Positions 43,756 through 55,494 of a stretch of DNA of 64,000 nt are shown here, one piece after another. Within the stretch, counting starts at the first letter, position 1, and the number at the start of each line of letters is the position of its first letter. Under the pieces are notes generated by a model, which saw only the letters and a list, made by a program, of their open reading frames with translations, was not told the DNA's origin and did no database searches. The translations under genes were made by a program, and so were the position numbers. This DNA is from Nemophila menziesii. Lineage: Eukaryota; Streptophyta; Magnoliopsida; Boraginales; Hydrophyllaceae. Location: positions 8,434,501 to 8,498,500 of the forward strand of contig JARWIR010000005.1 in NCBI GenBank assembly GCA_029959085.1. The letters are read 5' to 3'.

Positions 43756-45986
43756 ATGTCAGCAATGAAGCCAAAAACACTAGTGGTCCGATTACAGCCA
43801 CCACGGGAAGAGGTGGTGGTGGTTCAGCCAATTCCAGAACCAAATCAGGTTCCCGAAAAAGAATCTGTTGAGGAACAAGTAGAGCACGGCTATGAATGGC
43901 CTACACATGACGATGAAGCTGCTCCTAGAACTACGACTACTATTCTTCCCAACACTTCTTCTTCATCTCCATCCAATTTTTCCCTGGTTTCTCTTTTACC
44001 CTCTTTCTTTCTCTCTATCTCTATATCTTCATGTTTAGCTTTGTTGAATATGTATCTTTGGTTTAATTTCCCTAGTTAATTTTAGATCTGGTTTGCTATT
44101 ACCAGGGGAAACGAAAGAGGAAGCCGAAGCTGTATCACGATGAGATTTCACCAATTATTCCCCGGAAAATAAAGAATTCTTCTTCTAAATCTAAACAGGT
44201 AAACTGATCCAGGATATCACTGAATTTCCATTTTACCTCACGGTTTTTTCGATTTATCATATGGGATATTTGTTGCTTTACATTGTAATCGATTCTTTTT
44301 TATCGAGATTTCCGAACTGTCAAAGATAATGTGAGATTTCGGAGCTTCCTTCTAAATTCTGATTTATTATATTTTCTTGAACAGGTACTTAATGGCGGGG
44401 AAAGGCCTAGGTGAGTTAATTGCATAATATATTTTTCATTTTATATTCTCGAAACTTAATGACTAAATAAATCTCTTTGTACGCCTAAAAAGTCATAAAC
44501 CAGACGTACCTGGAGAAGGTTCAAGCACGGCTATACAGCCGCCAGCTGTGCCACAAAAATCTCCTACAATGATAAGAGCAGAGGAGGTTCAAGCCAGCTT
44601 AGGAAATGAATATCCGAGCTTTCTCAAAACACTAGTTAGATCACATGTAGCTAGTTGCTTCTGGATGGTACAATCTTTTTTCAAACGAACAGTCTAGATT
44701 GTGCCACACCAAGGGGCTCTGATTAATATTTGATTTTTTTTTAATATCAACAGGGTCTTCCTGTTCCGTTCTGTAAACAACATTTACCAAGAAAGGACGA
44801 TAATGTAACAGTTGAAGATGAAAATGGTGAACTTTTTGAGGTCAAATACTTTGCAGACAGAACTGGACTTAGTGCTGGGTGGAGAAAATATGTTGGTGCC
44901 CATAAGTTAGTTGAAGGTGATGTTTTGATCTTCCAATTGGTTGATTATGCTAAGTTTAAGGTAACAACATTTTATTATCTTTTATTTGTTTTAGTTTAGT
45001 TTTAAAGTTAAAAAATTTGATAATATGTGATTAATTAATAGGTTCATATAATAAGATCACATGATATGTCCGAAGTTGATGGTGCTCTAAGCCTACTCAA
45101 TCTTGATACCCTTACAAAACAGACTGATCCAGGTTTGTTTTACTACATCTTTATATTAATTGCGATTACACCCCTGACCCATCCCAAAAGCCCCCCTGAA
45201 ATATTTTTACTAGGATTTGACACACGATTTTTCACACTTGTATAAACAGGGGCTATTGAAAACAAGAAACGCCCAAAGTCCCTTCCTTTAACTGTATTCC
45301 ATAACAAGAATACGGAAGAAGATTTCTCAGGGTCAGCCGCAGCTCCTCACGGGGAGAATGGGCAGCTCGAAGAAGATTCCGGAAACTCTAGTGAAGAAAT
45401 AGCTTCTGAAGTATTAGTAGCGTTTCAAGTTCCGCCTCTATTTAGAGATTTAAAAACCTTCGATGATTTTCATATAGTTGTTAATGGATTATGCATAGAT
45501 TCTGAGCTTCCAGAAAATATTCGAAGGAAATATTACGAGCTTTGTTGCAGTAAAGACTCGTATCTCCATGATCGTTTACTCCCTGGAATTTACTGTAAAT
45601 TAGCTGCGGGAATGATATTCGAATTTGTTAACACAGCTGAAAGTATTAGAGGTTGTAAACTCACTACATCTAGGAGAGAATTTGAGATATGGGATAAATC
45701 TTTACGATCTTTTGAATTGTTGGGTATGAATGTTGGGTTTTTAAGAGCGAGACTTGATAAGTTGATTAGTCTTGCATTTAATTCTGAAGGTGCTTCAGAA
45801 ACAAAAAAATATTGGGATGCGAAGATTGAGAGAGTTCAATATGAAGAGGAGATTATGTGCCTTGAAGCTAAACTTGAAGAGTTGAAAGAAGCTTCTGAGA
45901 AATGTGACGAGGAGATTGAGAATTTGAGGTCTAAGGCAGAAAGTTATGAAGTTTTGTTTCAAGAAGAGGTTAATGCACCGTGGTGA
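43756..45986 (+). CDS. B3-domain protein, copy D (longest)
   Basis: Paralog of the genes at 18053 and 29293 and clearly more diverged. Proposed exons: 43756-43986, 44106-44198, 44385-44410, 44493-44667, 44754-44960, 45042-45132, 45250-45986, giving 519 aa with all phases joining. The 26-bp micro-exon (reading VLNGGERP) and the extended start of the next exon (SHKPDVPGE) are absent from copies A and B, where the corresponding intron is different. The B3 domain has FCKQHLPRKDDNVTVEDENGELFEV, TGLSAGWRKYVGAHKL and EGDVLIFQLVDY. The acidic/basic linker and C-terminal coiled coil are as in B. No stop or frameshift was seen. It most likely represents the ancestral organisation. Confidence 0.78.
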
Positions 45987-46198
45987 AATTTCAGAAAGTT
46001 GATGTTTATGTATTGAAGATTGCATTTAGGATGTGGAGGCTTTAAAGTTGTTGTGAATCGAATGCTAGAGTTTTATATTTATACCTTTGAAAAAGTTTTT
46101 AGCTAAGTGGTTGTTTTTATATTTGTTTGATACATAAATTATTCGGCTTAAGAATACATTTCGGTAGTTTTGATTAGTTTAACGATTAATCTGCATGA

Positions 46199-46890
46199 AT
46201 TGCTTCTGTGTTTTCTTTTTCTTTCAAACATTTTTAGGTATTAATTTTGTAGAGTCTTGGCTTAGATGGGGTTCCAGAAATTTTAAATGGTCTACGCGAG
46301 TATTTTAGAATACTTTTTATTGTGTTGAGGTTCGTGAGAGATTCTTAGTGATCTTCCTTGGGGTATTGTTTTCACAATAATAAGGTTGTCTTTTAAGTTA
46401 CTGATAAGAAAAAAGGTTGTCTTTTAAGTTCTTCCATGGAGGTGTGGCTTTTTACTAAAAAAAAATTATGTGGTGGTGAATTCACAGCATTATATTCGCC
46501 TTGTTGTTTACGAGGGATTATAGTTGTGTATTTACTATATCAATGTGGTCTTTTTTTTTCAAACGCTTATATTAATAAAGGAGAATAATTTTAGCCGATT
46601 CCTAAAGATGGGGAATCCGCTTTTACAAGTTCCGCTAACGTAGTAGGGATAGGAAACCTTTCTAAGTTTAAACTATAGCCACATGACAAGTTTTTAACTA
46701 CCCAATCAATAACTATGTTGTTAGTTCTTGACGTAAAATAGAAGGTAGAATTACAAAACTCAGAAAATAAAATAAATACTACGAATTAGATTCGAAATAC
46801 TAGGAAAGATAAAAGAAAATTAGGTGCAAAAGGTTTCATGATAGCCTTGTAATCGTTCTCCATCACGCATCTTGCTTATTTAATCTTCAC
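46199..46890. repeat. Local tandem duplication, left unit
   Basis: Contains TGTTTTCTTTTTCTTTCAAACATTTTTAGG, the ~150-bp block also flanking the LINE fragments, GTGGTCTTTTTTTTTC, and a piece of LINE 3' end ending ...CACGCATCTTGCTTATTTAATC. The same series follows at 46891-47525. Confidence 0.65.
46551..46865 (-). pseudogene. LINE 3' end fragment (RNase H C-terminus)
   Basis: Minus strand: a poly(A)-like tail (T9 at about 46551-46559 on +), preceded by sequence matching the C-terminal end of the LINE RNase H region at 47245-47530 (AGGTTTCCTATCC, ACTTGTAAAAGCGG). It arose from the tandem duplication, not a separate insertion. Confidence 0.6.
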
Positions 46891-47525
46891 GAATCGCTTG
46901 TGTGTTTTCTTCTTCTTTCAAACATTTTTAGGTATTACTTTTGTGGAGTCTTGGCTTAGATGGGGTCCCAGAAATTTTAAATGGTCAAGGCGAGAATGTT
47001 AGAATACTTTTTCTTGTCTTGAGGTTCATGAGAGATTCTTAGTGATCTTCTTTGGGGTATTGTTTTCACAATAATGAGGTTGTCTTTTAAGTTACTGATA
47101 AGAAAAAAGGATGTTTTAAGTTCTTCTATGAGGTGTGTGGGGCCTTTTTACTAAATCTTTTTTATATGGTTGTGATTCGTAGCATTATTTCCGCCTTGTG
47201 TATCAATGTGGTCTTCTTTTGTTTTTTCTTTTCCATTAATAAAGAAGGATAGTTTTTAGCCGATCCTCAAAGATGGAGAATCCGTTTTTACAAGTTCCGC
47301 TAATATAGTAGGGATAGGAAACCTATCTAAGCTTAAACTATTGCCACATGACAAGTTTTTAGCTACCCAATCAACAACTATCTTGTTGATTCTCGACATA
47401 AAAGAGAAGGTAGGATTACGAGACTCGGAAATAAAATAAATACTACGAATTACATTAGAAATACTAGGAATTGATAAAAGAAGATTAGACACAAGAGTTT
47501 TCATGATAACCTTGCAATCGTTCTC
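46891..47525. repeat. Local tandem duplication, right unit
   Basis: Second copy of 46199-46890, ending inside the longer LINE remnant (GATCACGCATCTTGCTTC). Confidence 0.65.
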
Positions 47526-48110
47526 GATCACGCATCTTGCTTCTTTAAACTCCCTAGCTTATAAACAAGCCTTCAAAATCCCTAATGTCTCATCTTCTAA
47601 TGGACTTTCTGCGCCAATCTCGCATGAATTATATTTTATTATACCTCCTCTATGGTCCCTGCAAACGCATGAAATAGAGGCTATATTAATTTTGTATGAA
47701 GCATCGCTATTAATTTTGTACCATTTATGAGGAGGAGGTTTCCAATCACTTACTGAATCCTTATTTTTGTTACTACTTTGTGAAATAGAGGATTGTATAT
47801 GAGACCTTTTTTCGCAATGTTTAGTTTCAAAAGGTTTTTTACTTACTATCTCATCAAATAGTCTACTATCTTTTTTCCTCATGCTTTTAAAGTCATTCGC
47901 GGATTTAGGGTCATTTTTATTAGTCTTCAGACACAAAACGTCATCCTTAGACTTTAAGATCAACTTCTGTTCTTCCTGCATTGCGAAAACTTTTTGTAAT
48001 GTAATAATGAGACAAGGGACAATGTGTTTAAATATAAAACCATTGTTTTTCCTCCATATATTCCAAGCAATTATGGCAATCTATTCCCGTAGATAATTAT
48101 CCTTACCCAC
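47217..48110 (-). pseudogene. L1-type LINE 3' part: RNase H-like domain
   Basis: Minus strand. Upstream (48095-47990) reads IWRKNNGFIF..., the motif preceding RNase H in plant L1 ORF2. Then the RVT_3-type RNase H domain: WKPPPHKWYKINSDASYK (first Asp), VCRDHRGG, ESPLEDETLGILKACL (Glu) and VIENDCKVIMKTLVS (Asp). A one-base frame problem and stop lie at about 47556. The 3' tail on the minus strand is A-rich (47217-47240). CAATGTGGTCTT occurs on both sides of the LINE sequence (about 46544, 47207 and 48119), consistent with a target duplication multiplied by the local tandem duplication. Confidence 0.75.
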
Positions 48111-48260
48111 CATTATGGCAATGTGGTCTTCAAATAGTTGATAGTTTTAGGTTTTTTTGATAGATATGCCCAAATTTCTTGATACATTGTGGGATAATAT
48201 ACCCTTAAACTATAGTTGTTGATTATTTTTTAAATTTTTTAAATATTTATAAACCTCTTA

Positions 48261-48923
48261 GGGTGCGATTGGTGTGCGATGATTGATTTAGACAAGAATG
48301 GAATAAGTTAAGTAATTGAAATATTGCGAGAATCAAATGATCTTTGTATTAATTATTGTACCATGTTTGATATGCAATAGGATTAAAAGTGGGAATAACT
48401 ATAAATAGTTCCAATCCCATAATTGGTAAAAATATTATAACATAAAGATTAGGAATAATTTTTATAAAATTACAAAAATAGAAAGAGATGATAGTATATT
48501 TGTAGGATTGACAAGAATAAATTAGTCTGTCTAAAATTAATTTTGATTCCTAATCTAAATAGAATGATTTAAAATCATGGGAGGGGATGAAATAGATGTT
48601 AGAGTAAATATATATACCACCCAAAATTATACCACCCAAATATCACTCAATGAAGTGGCATGAGTTGGTTAGTTATAAATCGTTAATCTATTTATTTTCT
48701 TGATATAATTAACGATTTATAACCAACTAATTCACGCCACGTCATTGGGTGATATTTGAGTCGTATGATTTTGGGTGGTATATATCATTACTCTAGATGT
48801 TATCATGTTTATGGGATTAAAATATCTATGGTAATAAAAATTATATTCTTTTAAACACATGTCAAATATAGGAATAGAATTCAAAAGAAATTAAATTCTA
48901 TTTATTGTGTACTAATCATACCT
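48261..48923. mobile_element. Harbinger-like MITE
   Basis: The left end GGGTGCGATTGGTGTGCGATGA and right end (minus strand) AGGTATGATTAGTACACAATAA are inverted, flanked by TTA on both sides (48258-48260, 48924-48926), the Harbinger target preference. It is interrupted by a hAT-like MITE at 48601-48793. Units A and B have AAACCTCTTAAATTAATAATTC uninterrupted here. Confidence 0.65.
48601..48793. mobile_element. hAT-like MITE (same family as 17729)
   Basis: AGAGTAAATATATATACCACCC pairs with GGGTGGTATATATCATTACTC over most of its length, with a central ATAAATCGTTAA/TTAACGATTTAT stem. The flanking octamer TAGATGTT occurs on both sides (48593-48600, 48794-48801). Confidence 0.85.
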
Positions 48924-48932
48924 TTAAATTAA

Positions 48933-50689
48933 GATATTATTACCTAAGGGGTCTTGAAGACACCACCTCAAGACCCAACAGCACCGAGTGAATTAACTGT
49001 TCTTACTAAAGGCCACTATAAAAAATTAACACTATATGCCAAAAACCCAATTACTTTTTTACCCCTTTTTGTTTTTTATTTCCTATATATATTAATATTT
49101 TTACAATTAATTCTAACCTAAAAAAATCATTCACGCCTCTTTTAATTTCTCTCTCTCTCCAATCAATCAGTTCTTTTTCATCGACGGTTTTCACAGCCAT
49201 CCGTCTTCTTCTCCGGTGGTGCGCTCGAGCTTGAAGATCCGTCATTAATCTTCCATAATGCGAGATTCGAGGAGCTGGAGAACAGATCCGTCATGGCACG
49301 AGCGTGAAGATCATCCAACAGAGCTTCCATTGCTGGAGCTTCACCTATGGCTGAAGATTCGAGTCTAGCACTCGAAACGGCGGCGTTAAGATCCCGACGA
49401 AGCTTCGAATAAATCGATTTATTCAATGGGTAGCGATTTGAGTTTCATTTTCCAATTTTTCTGACTTAGTTGAATTTTTTATCTGAAGCTTTCATCTATT
49501 ATTTCATTTTTTTTCTGTTAAATCTTGTATTGGATCGATCAAAATTAATCCTTATACAAGTGGCTTTGGAATTTGATCTATTATAATAATGAGCTATCAA
49601 TTCTTTTGTTTGTACAAAATTAATAAAGTGTGGGGCTGGTGCTTGGTGGTACGTGCTGGTGTATAGAGAAGAGCTTCACCTATGGGCTGGTGCTTGGTGG
49701 TATGTAGTGGTACAGAATTAATCAAGTGTGGAGCGTGCTTGGTGGTACGTAGTGGTACAGAATTAATAAAGTGTGGAGCATTACAGTGTTTGACAAAAAA
49801 AAAAGCAGCGTTTGACAAAAAAAAAAAAAGCATTACAGCGCGTAGTGTATAAAGCTGTTGAACCAGGTGTTTTGAAGGGGGTGGGAGTGCTTGCAATGTA
49901 CTTGTACAAGGATCACGTTTGATACTTACTAAATAGTATATTTATTGCTTAATGTAATAAAGATAAGCTTTATTTTTATTTTTTTTAGTTTTCATGTTCA
50001 GGCGGCTTTATTACAGCTTTAGATATTGTTCTTAATTAGATAATTGGTGTAATTAAGTTGGGGTATATTTATTGCTCTAATTTCTATGTAGCATTTTTAT
50101 ACCATAAAATCAAATGTTTTTTTATTTAATACTCAATAAAAATCTTAAAAACTCAATTAATTTTCTCGATACTCAGCAAAGTTACTGAGCATGCTCAGCA
50201 AAGTTATTGAGTAAATGAGTTGCTCAGTAAAGCGGCTCAACAAAAAAATTCGAATAATCAGCAAATTTTTTCGATACTCAGCACTTTTTTCGATACTCAG
50301 TACTTTTTCCATGCTCAGTACTTTATGCTCAGTACTTTTTCCATGCTCAGTACTTTTTCCATGCTCAGTACTTTATGCTCAGTACTTTTTCCATGCTCAG
50401 TACTTTTTCCGGCGATGGTCGGTGGTGGTCGGTGATCGGAGCTGGAAATTATTGATAGTCAATGAAGGAGGAGAGAGAAAAATAATAAAGTAGGAGAGAG
50501 ATTAATGGTAATGGAGGAGAGAGAGTAATGGTAATGGAGGAGAGAGAATAATCTATTTTTTTGTCTTATATACACTAGAAGGGTAGTAATGATATTTGTC
50601 AATTTTGAGGCCTCTAAGTAGAAGAGAGAAATCATTTGGTTCCTATGTGGCACTACGATGGTCCCCAAGACCCCTTAGGTAATTCACCC
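48933..50689. mobile_element. Nonautonomous MULE (MULE-2 related) in unit D
   Basis: 1757 bp flanked by perfect 9-bp duplications TTAAATTAA (48924-48932, 50690-50698). The termini GATATTATTACCTAAGG and GGGTGAATTACCTAAGG (right end, minus strand) share CCTAAGGGGTCTTG. It has a CT-rich leader near 49145, a GC-richer core with a minus-strand open frame (49426-49178, unrecognised; RRDLNAAVSSARLESS), two ~45-bp direct units near 49687-49790 (CTTGGTGGTACGTAGTGG), and a dense motif array at 50158-50410. No transposase. Confidence 0.8.
50158..50410. repeat. ATGCTCAGTACTTTTTCC array
   Basis: Starts with ATACTCAGCAAAGTTACTGAG-like variants, then ATACTCAGTACTTTTTCC and about seven near-identical ~20-bp units of ATGCTCAGTACTTTTTCC, two of them shortened to ATGCTCAGTACTTT. 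The core is the MULE-2 leader motif, here in regular tandem form. Confidence 0.85.
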
Positions 50690-50798
50690 TTAAATTAATA
50701 ATTCATTATTAAGTATTCCTCTTAATTTTAAAAATAAATATAAACTTTTCTTAAATCATTAATTTGTTACTGATTATGTTTTTATCCATTTAATTTTA

Positions 50799-51026
50799 GG
50801 GGTAATTAGAGATAAATGCCTCTTTAATAATGTCTTTAATTTTTTTAAGCCTCTAATTTTCTTATTTAGACATAAATGCCTAATTAAACAATTATTTATA
50901 GAAAACATCCCCTTTATATTTTTTAAACCTATACTATCCTTATTATTAAATATATTATTTTATTTTTAATATAATATTTATTTTTAATATAATATTTATT
51001 TTTAAATCTTAAACAAATAATAGGGT
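50799..51026. mobile_element. Partial MITE at the X2 boundary
   Basis: GGGGTAATTAGAGATAAATGCC...AAATGCCTAATTAAACAATTATTTATAGAAAACATC resembles 43024-43180 and, inverted, 470-590. It stops where homology to X1 begins. Confidence 0.45.
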
Positions 51027-51971
51027 ATGTTGACTTTTAATTCTGACCGTCATCACGGTATTCCTATAGCGTTGAAGTGTGTTTTTCCCAACGCGTTTCA
51101 CAGTTTTTGTATGTTCCATCTGAAACAGAACCTGAAGAAGAAATTCTGTGGTTGTGCCGGTACTTTCAAAGTTTTGTCCGTTTTACTCGATAACTATGCC
51201 AAGGCTGTTAACGAAGAGGAGTACGAGCGTTGTCTCGAGGTGTTCTTGATCACAGGCACCGAGAAAGCTTCGGAATTCATGGATAATTTGCCGAGGGAAC
51301 AATACGCAGACGCGTTTTTTCTCGGAAAGAGATACGGGGAGAGGACTTCAAACGCGGCCGAGTCGTTTAACAGTCAAATAAAGAAGTTGCGTGATTTAAC
51401 AATAACCGAGCTAATAGACAACATCCGTAATCTCTTGATGGTTCAGATTCACGATCGATTAATCGAAGAAAAAGCATACGAGAGATTTCTTGCAAGAGAT
51501 CCTGATTTAAGGTACTGGATCAACTACGATACAAGCCGTCCATGGTTGGTTAAACCCTCAAGCGATCACGTTTTTCAAGTTATGTCAGATCCAGTTATGA
51601 CGGTCGATATAATCAAGTACACCTGTTCGTTTTTTCATTGGCAAATTGATGGTTTTCCTTGTCCACACGCACTTGCAGCCCTTCATCAGTTTCGGCCTTT
51701 AGATCATTATAAATTCGTTGATCCTTACTTTTCTACTTTAAAGTACATTGAAACCTATTCTCAAAGAATTCCGGCACTATCTACTTATCTTGATCCCGCT
51801 CCACCTGTCGATGATTTGGCAATTCAGCCCCCTTCAGTGAAGCGTCTTCCCGGTAGGCCGAAAAAGAATCGGTATTCTTCTGAAGTTCTGTTTACTCGGT
51901 CTAAGAGGCTTTGTGGTCGTTGCAACGAGTACGCTTATCACAACAAATCCACATGCGATGCACTTATTTGA
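51027..51971 (+). pseudogene. MULE-1 transposase, C-terminal half only
   Basis: An uninterrupted 314-codon frame matching 3998-4931. It starts MLTFNSDRHHGIPIAL, so the second Asp is present and the 8 bases missing at 4017 are intact here. FHSFCMFHLKQN, the Glu in NAAESFNSQ, the AT-hook-like GRPKK and the C-terminal CGRC knuckle are intact. In the SWIM finger, the second Cys of CSC is Phe (TTT for TGT at 51630-51632). Exon 1 with the DNA-binding domain and first Asp is absent, so this is the tail of a gene cut off by the duplication breakpoint. The ATG is fortuitous. Confidence 0.85.
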
Positions 51972-52211
51972 TCTTGTGATTCACATATCATTTATCACAA
52001 GCAAATATCTTATTTTACTACTACATTTTTATTAACTGATTTTTTATAACAGTAACATTTTTTTTAAATAAGCTTTGATTTTTCTCAAAGTATTGTATTT
52101 GTGGTAGGTTAATGTTTCCACTTTAAATAAGTTGTTTGATGAATTTGTATTAGTTTTGTATTCTTTGACTGAGTTACACATTGGTTTAGTTGGTTTTTTT
52201 GTATGTTGGTA

Positions 52212-52236
52212 TTTGGTGGGAATTTTCCCACCAAAC
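52212..52236. repeat. MULE-1 palindromic motif (X2)
   Basis: Identical to 5172-5196. Confidence 0.75.
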
Positions 52237-52425
52237 ACTCTGGTTCTTTTAATAATACATATTTTTCCTTTCTTTGAGTTTCTTTTTGATTTTGAAGTGT
52301 TTGCCTTGTTTCTTTTTGTGCATCACATCAAAGATTGTAATGTTATTATGATTTCTCGTTTTTATTTTCATCCGGGGTAGTTGTTTTTGTTTGTTTTCAT
52401 TTGGGTTGATTTTGCCTACCAATTC

Positions 52426-52680
52426 AACTTAAACAACAACTTTATTATATTGAGATGATTTCTTACAATGAATCCCATAATAAGAATATTGATAGTAAAG
52501 TTTACAAACGGAAGCTCATTGAGCACAATGGTTACAAATACTATGCATAAGGTATACACTTGCCTATTGATCTTAGTTCGAATCACACCAACTACAAAAA
52601 AAAAAAAATTGTTCCTCTCTTTTGGGATCTTTTTTCTCCCTAAAGTAGTATAGTAGTAGTAGTTTTTTTTGTTTTTATTT
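52426..52680 (+). repeat. Intergenic repeat unit 1 with SINE-like core (X2)
   Basis: Counterpart of 5386-5640; the B box reads AGTTCGAATCAC here (one base weaker). Confidence 0.5.
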
Positions 52681-52842
52681 CATAGTAGAGTCATTTTGGA
52701 TTCCTATTCATTGACTCGGTTTCAACCTCTACTATTAGTTTGTTTCATCAAGTCCTTAGCTAGTTATTTAATTTCATTTTTGATGAACTAACTAGTATGA
52801 TACTAGTTTAGTTTGTTCATCCATATATTCAACTACCTTTAA

Positions 52843-53095
52843 CTTAAACAACAACTTTATTATATTTAGATGATTTCATACAATAAATCCCATAATAAGA
52901 ATATTGATAGTAGAGTTTACACACGGAAGCTCATTGAGCACAATGGTTACAATTACTATGCATAAGCTATACACTTGCCTATTGATCCTGGTTTGAATCA
53001 CACCGACTACAACAAAAAAAAAATGTTCCTCTCTTTTGGTGGGATCTTTTTTCTCCCTAAAGTAGTATAGTAGTAGTAGTTTTTTTGTGATTTCA
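52843..53095 (+). repeat. Intergenic repeat unit 2 with SINE-like core (X2)
   Basis: Counterpart of 5803-6060. The A box AGCACAATGG is intact here, but the B box is changed to GGTTTGAATCAC. Confidence 0.5.
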
Positions 53096-53465
53096 GAAGT
53101 GATGATCTTCTGCTTTGAACTTCCATTTTTTCTTTCTCTGTTTCAGAATCACTTGTTATCCAACTTACTTCAAGTTGATAGTCATCATCTTGTTGTTCAG
53201 TTCCTTCATCAACCATTTCTGCATCTTCTTCAACCATCTGGCTTTCCATCATATTTTGATTTTCTTTTTCAACTGTCTCAGATGCCATCATATTTTCAGT
53301 TTTTTCTTCAACCATATCAGGTTCCATCATTTTTTCATTTTGTTCAAGTTTTTACATTTCAATCTCTAGATCCATCATATCTTCGTCTTCTTTAACCCGA
53401 CTTTCCTCAATCTCAATCTGCTCTTTTCCCTTCTCTTTATCCATCTTGAAGCTAACTCTTCTGTT

Positions 53466-55106
53466 TCAGGTTTCCTTTAATTTTTCGAATTCTTTTTTCA
53501 CTCTGTCCATCTCTAAATTCATTTCATTTTCTCGATTAGCTTGTAAGATTATCATTTCTTCCATCTTTTTTTTCATTTTTATATTCTCTTCTTTCAGATT
53601 TTTGTTTTCAACCTGAATTACTTCAAGTTGTTTCTTCACTTGTGTATTTTCTTCTTTTAGTCTTTTGTTCTCACATACAACTTCATCAAGTTGTTTCTTC
53701 GTCTCAGTATCTTTTTCCCCGTCTTTTTCATGTGTGCTATCATCTAGTCCTAAGTCAAATGCTTTAAAGAATTCCGGGTCATAACCTCCCTGTACTTTGG
53801 AACTTTCTCCTTTTTCAGTGACACTTTGTTGGAAATTCTTTGCATAATCGATTGTCTCCATTATAGTTTTATTTATCTTTTCAGTTTGACTCGTTTTTAT
53901 TTGCTCGAGAATCTCTGCTAGTGTAATCTCATGTTCTGTATGCCATGAAAATCCATACAGTTCATCTAACTCTTTCTCTCTTCTTGCTTCTTCTTCTGTC
54001 AATTCGATTTCAACATATTTCTGTTCATTATTTTCTTCTTCTTCTTCTTCTTCTTGATCTTCTTCTTCACTTTCTTCATCATCTTCATTTTCAAGATAAG
54101 CTTTTATTTTCTTTTCTTCATATGGTTTGATCACAAGTTTCCCCTGATTCACCTGCATTTGTATATCGAAAATTGTTAAAAATAATTCAAGTTTCATGTT
54201 CTAGTTGATTTTATTATATGATTTAGTATTGATTTTTTACCTTTTCATTTTTGACCTTGTCTAAAAATTTCTTTTTGAAGCATCCTTTCTTGTAAACTTT
54301 TAGCCATCTGAGTATCATCGGGTATGCTTTGTTTTCAGAAGGCTTCCACATTTGTATATGTTCGAAGAAGAATGGCTGCAAAGTGAATCATAATCAGTCA
54401 AAAATCAGTCAAAATAATTCATTCAAAAATAGATCAGTTGAAAATGATTACCAATAGTATACACGAGGGTGCACTTATGTGTCCTTGTGTCATTTCATCA
54501 ATGCCCTCCATTAACTTACTTGCCATTGTTGAGACCCAATCGTAAGTCTTAATATTTTCTAAATCTCCCGATATTCCTACAACCCACCAATCTAATCTTC
54601 CTGCAGATGCTGGGAAGAAGCAAGTGTGTAGACTTATCATACACTTCAGTTTGGCAAACTTTTTGAGATCTTCTTCTCTTGGTTTTTTTTAAGACCCCGT
54701 TGATCAAATCTTTAACTGTCTTATTTGGTGGTTGTTTTTCTTCATCTAGAAACATCCTCTTGTACCAAGCAGCTCCTTGTTCTTGGCTTTTTGTAAATTT
54801 CTTCATTGGCTAAGTTCCACTCTCAACTCCTAAAATTAATCTTACATCTTGCGATGTAAGCTTTACAGTTTTCCCTCGAAACACAAAAGTTGTTTTGCTT
54901 TTGTCATAACAATCCTCTATGAATTTCATTGCTTTCGGTTTTCCTTTCATACCTTTTAATCTCCCATTCTGTGCAATTTTGTAGATTGCTTTGATTAATA
55001 GGTAGAATGGAAGTTTCTTGCACGCTTTTATGTACTCAGTTGTCACTGATGGTAGCTTAAGAATCTTGAACATACCATCTAGTGCTGATCTGTACCTTTT
55101 ACTCAT
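53466..55106 (-). pseudogene. MULE-1 second gene (DUF1985-like + coiled coil), second copy
   Basis: Inferred exons (minus): 55106-54452, 54375-54241, 54152-53466. Exon 3 is continuously open (VNQGKLVIKPYEEKK..., short acidic tract, ELDELYGFSWHTEHEITLAEIL, then the coiled coil to ...EKLKET), because the TTC run is short. Exon 1 has a private TAG at 54812-54810 where the other copy has TCG (…VESGTSPMKK), plus the shared A8 frame problem at 54683-54690. Downstream (53330-53007) another acidic open stretch (MMEPDMVEEKTENMM...) follows a stop and may be a former extension. Confidence 0.6.
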
Positions 55107-55353
55107 TTTACCTGTGATTAAAGTTACACAATATATTATACTTTGAATCCCACCAAATATTAAACATAAAGTAACATATGAAACTGAATAATATATATAA
55201 ACTGAATAATATATATAAACTGAATAATATATGAAAGTAAGTGATATGCAAGTATATGTTGTTGTTTGTTCTGTTTTATTGTGTGATATCCCACCAAATT
55301 TCACTAACTTATGTACAATTCCATCATGTATCCCTGTTATTTTTTATGTTTTT

Positions 55354-55377
55354 TTTGGTGGGATAATTCCCACCAAA
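55354..55377. repeat. MULE-1 palindromic motif (X2)
   Basis: Identical to 8404-8427. Confidence 0.75.
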
Positions 55378-55470
55378 TATAGATGAATAAAGTCAAGTCG
55401 CATTTGACTTTTTTGTTCAGAATTCCCTCCCAAAAATGTTCATTTGAATTAACTTTCTTAGTCTTTGTTT

Positions 55471-55494
55471 TTTGGTTGGATTTTTCCCACCAAA
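55471..55494. repeat. MULE-1 palindromic motif (X2), diverged
   Basis: TTTGGTTGGATT plus TTTCCCACCAAA. The left arm differs from both the consensus and the X1 copy (GGTAGG). Confidence 0.65.
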
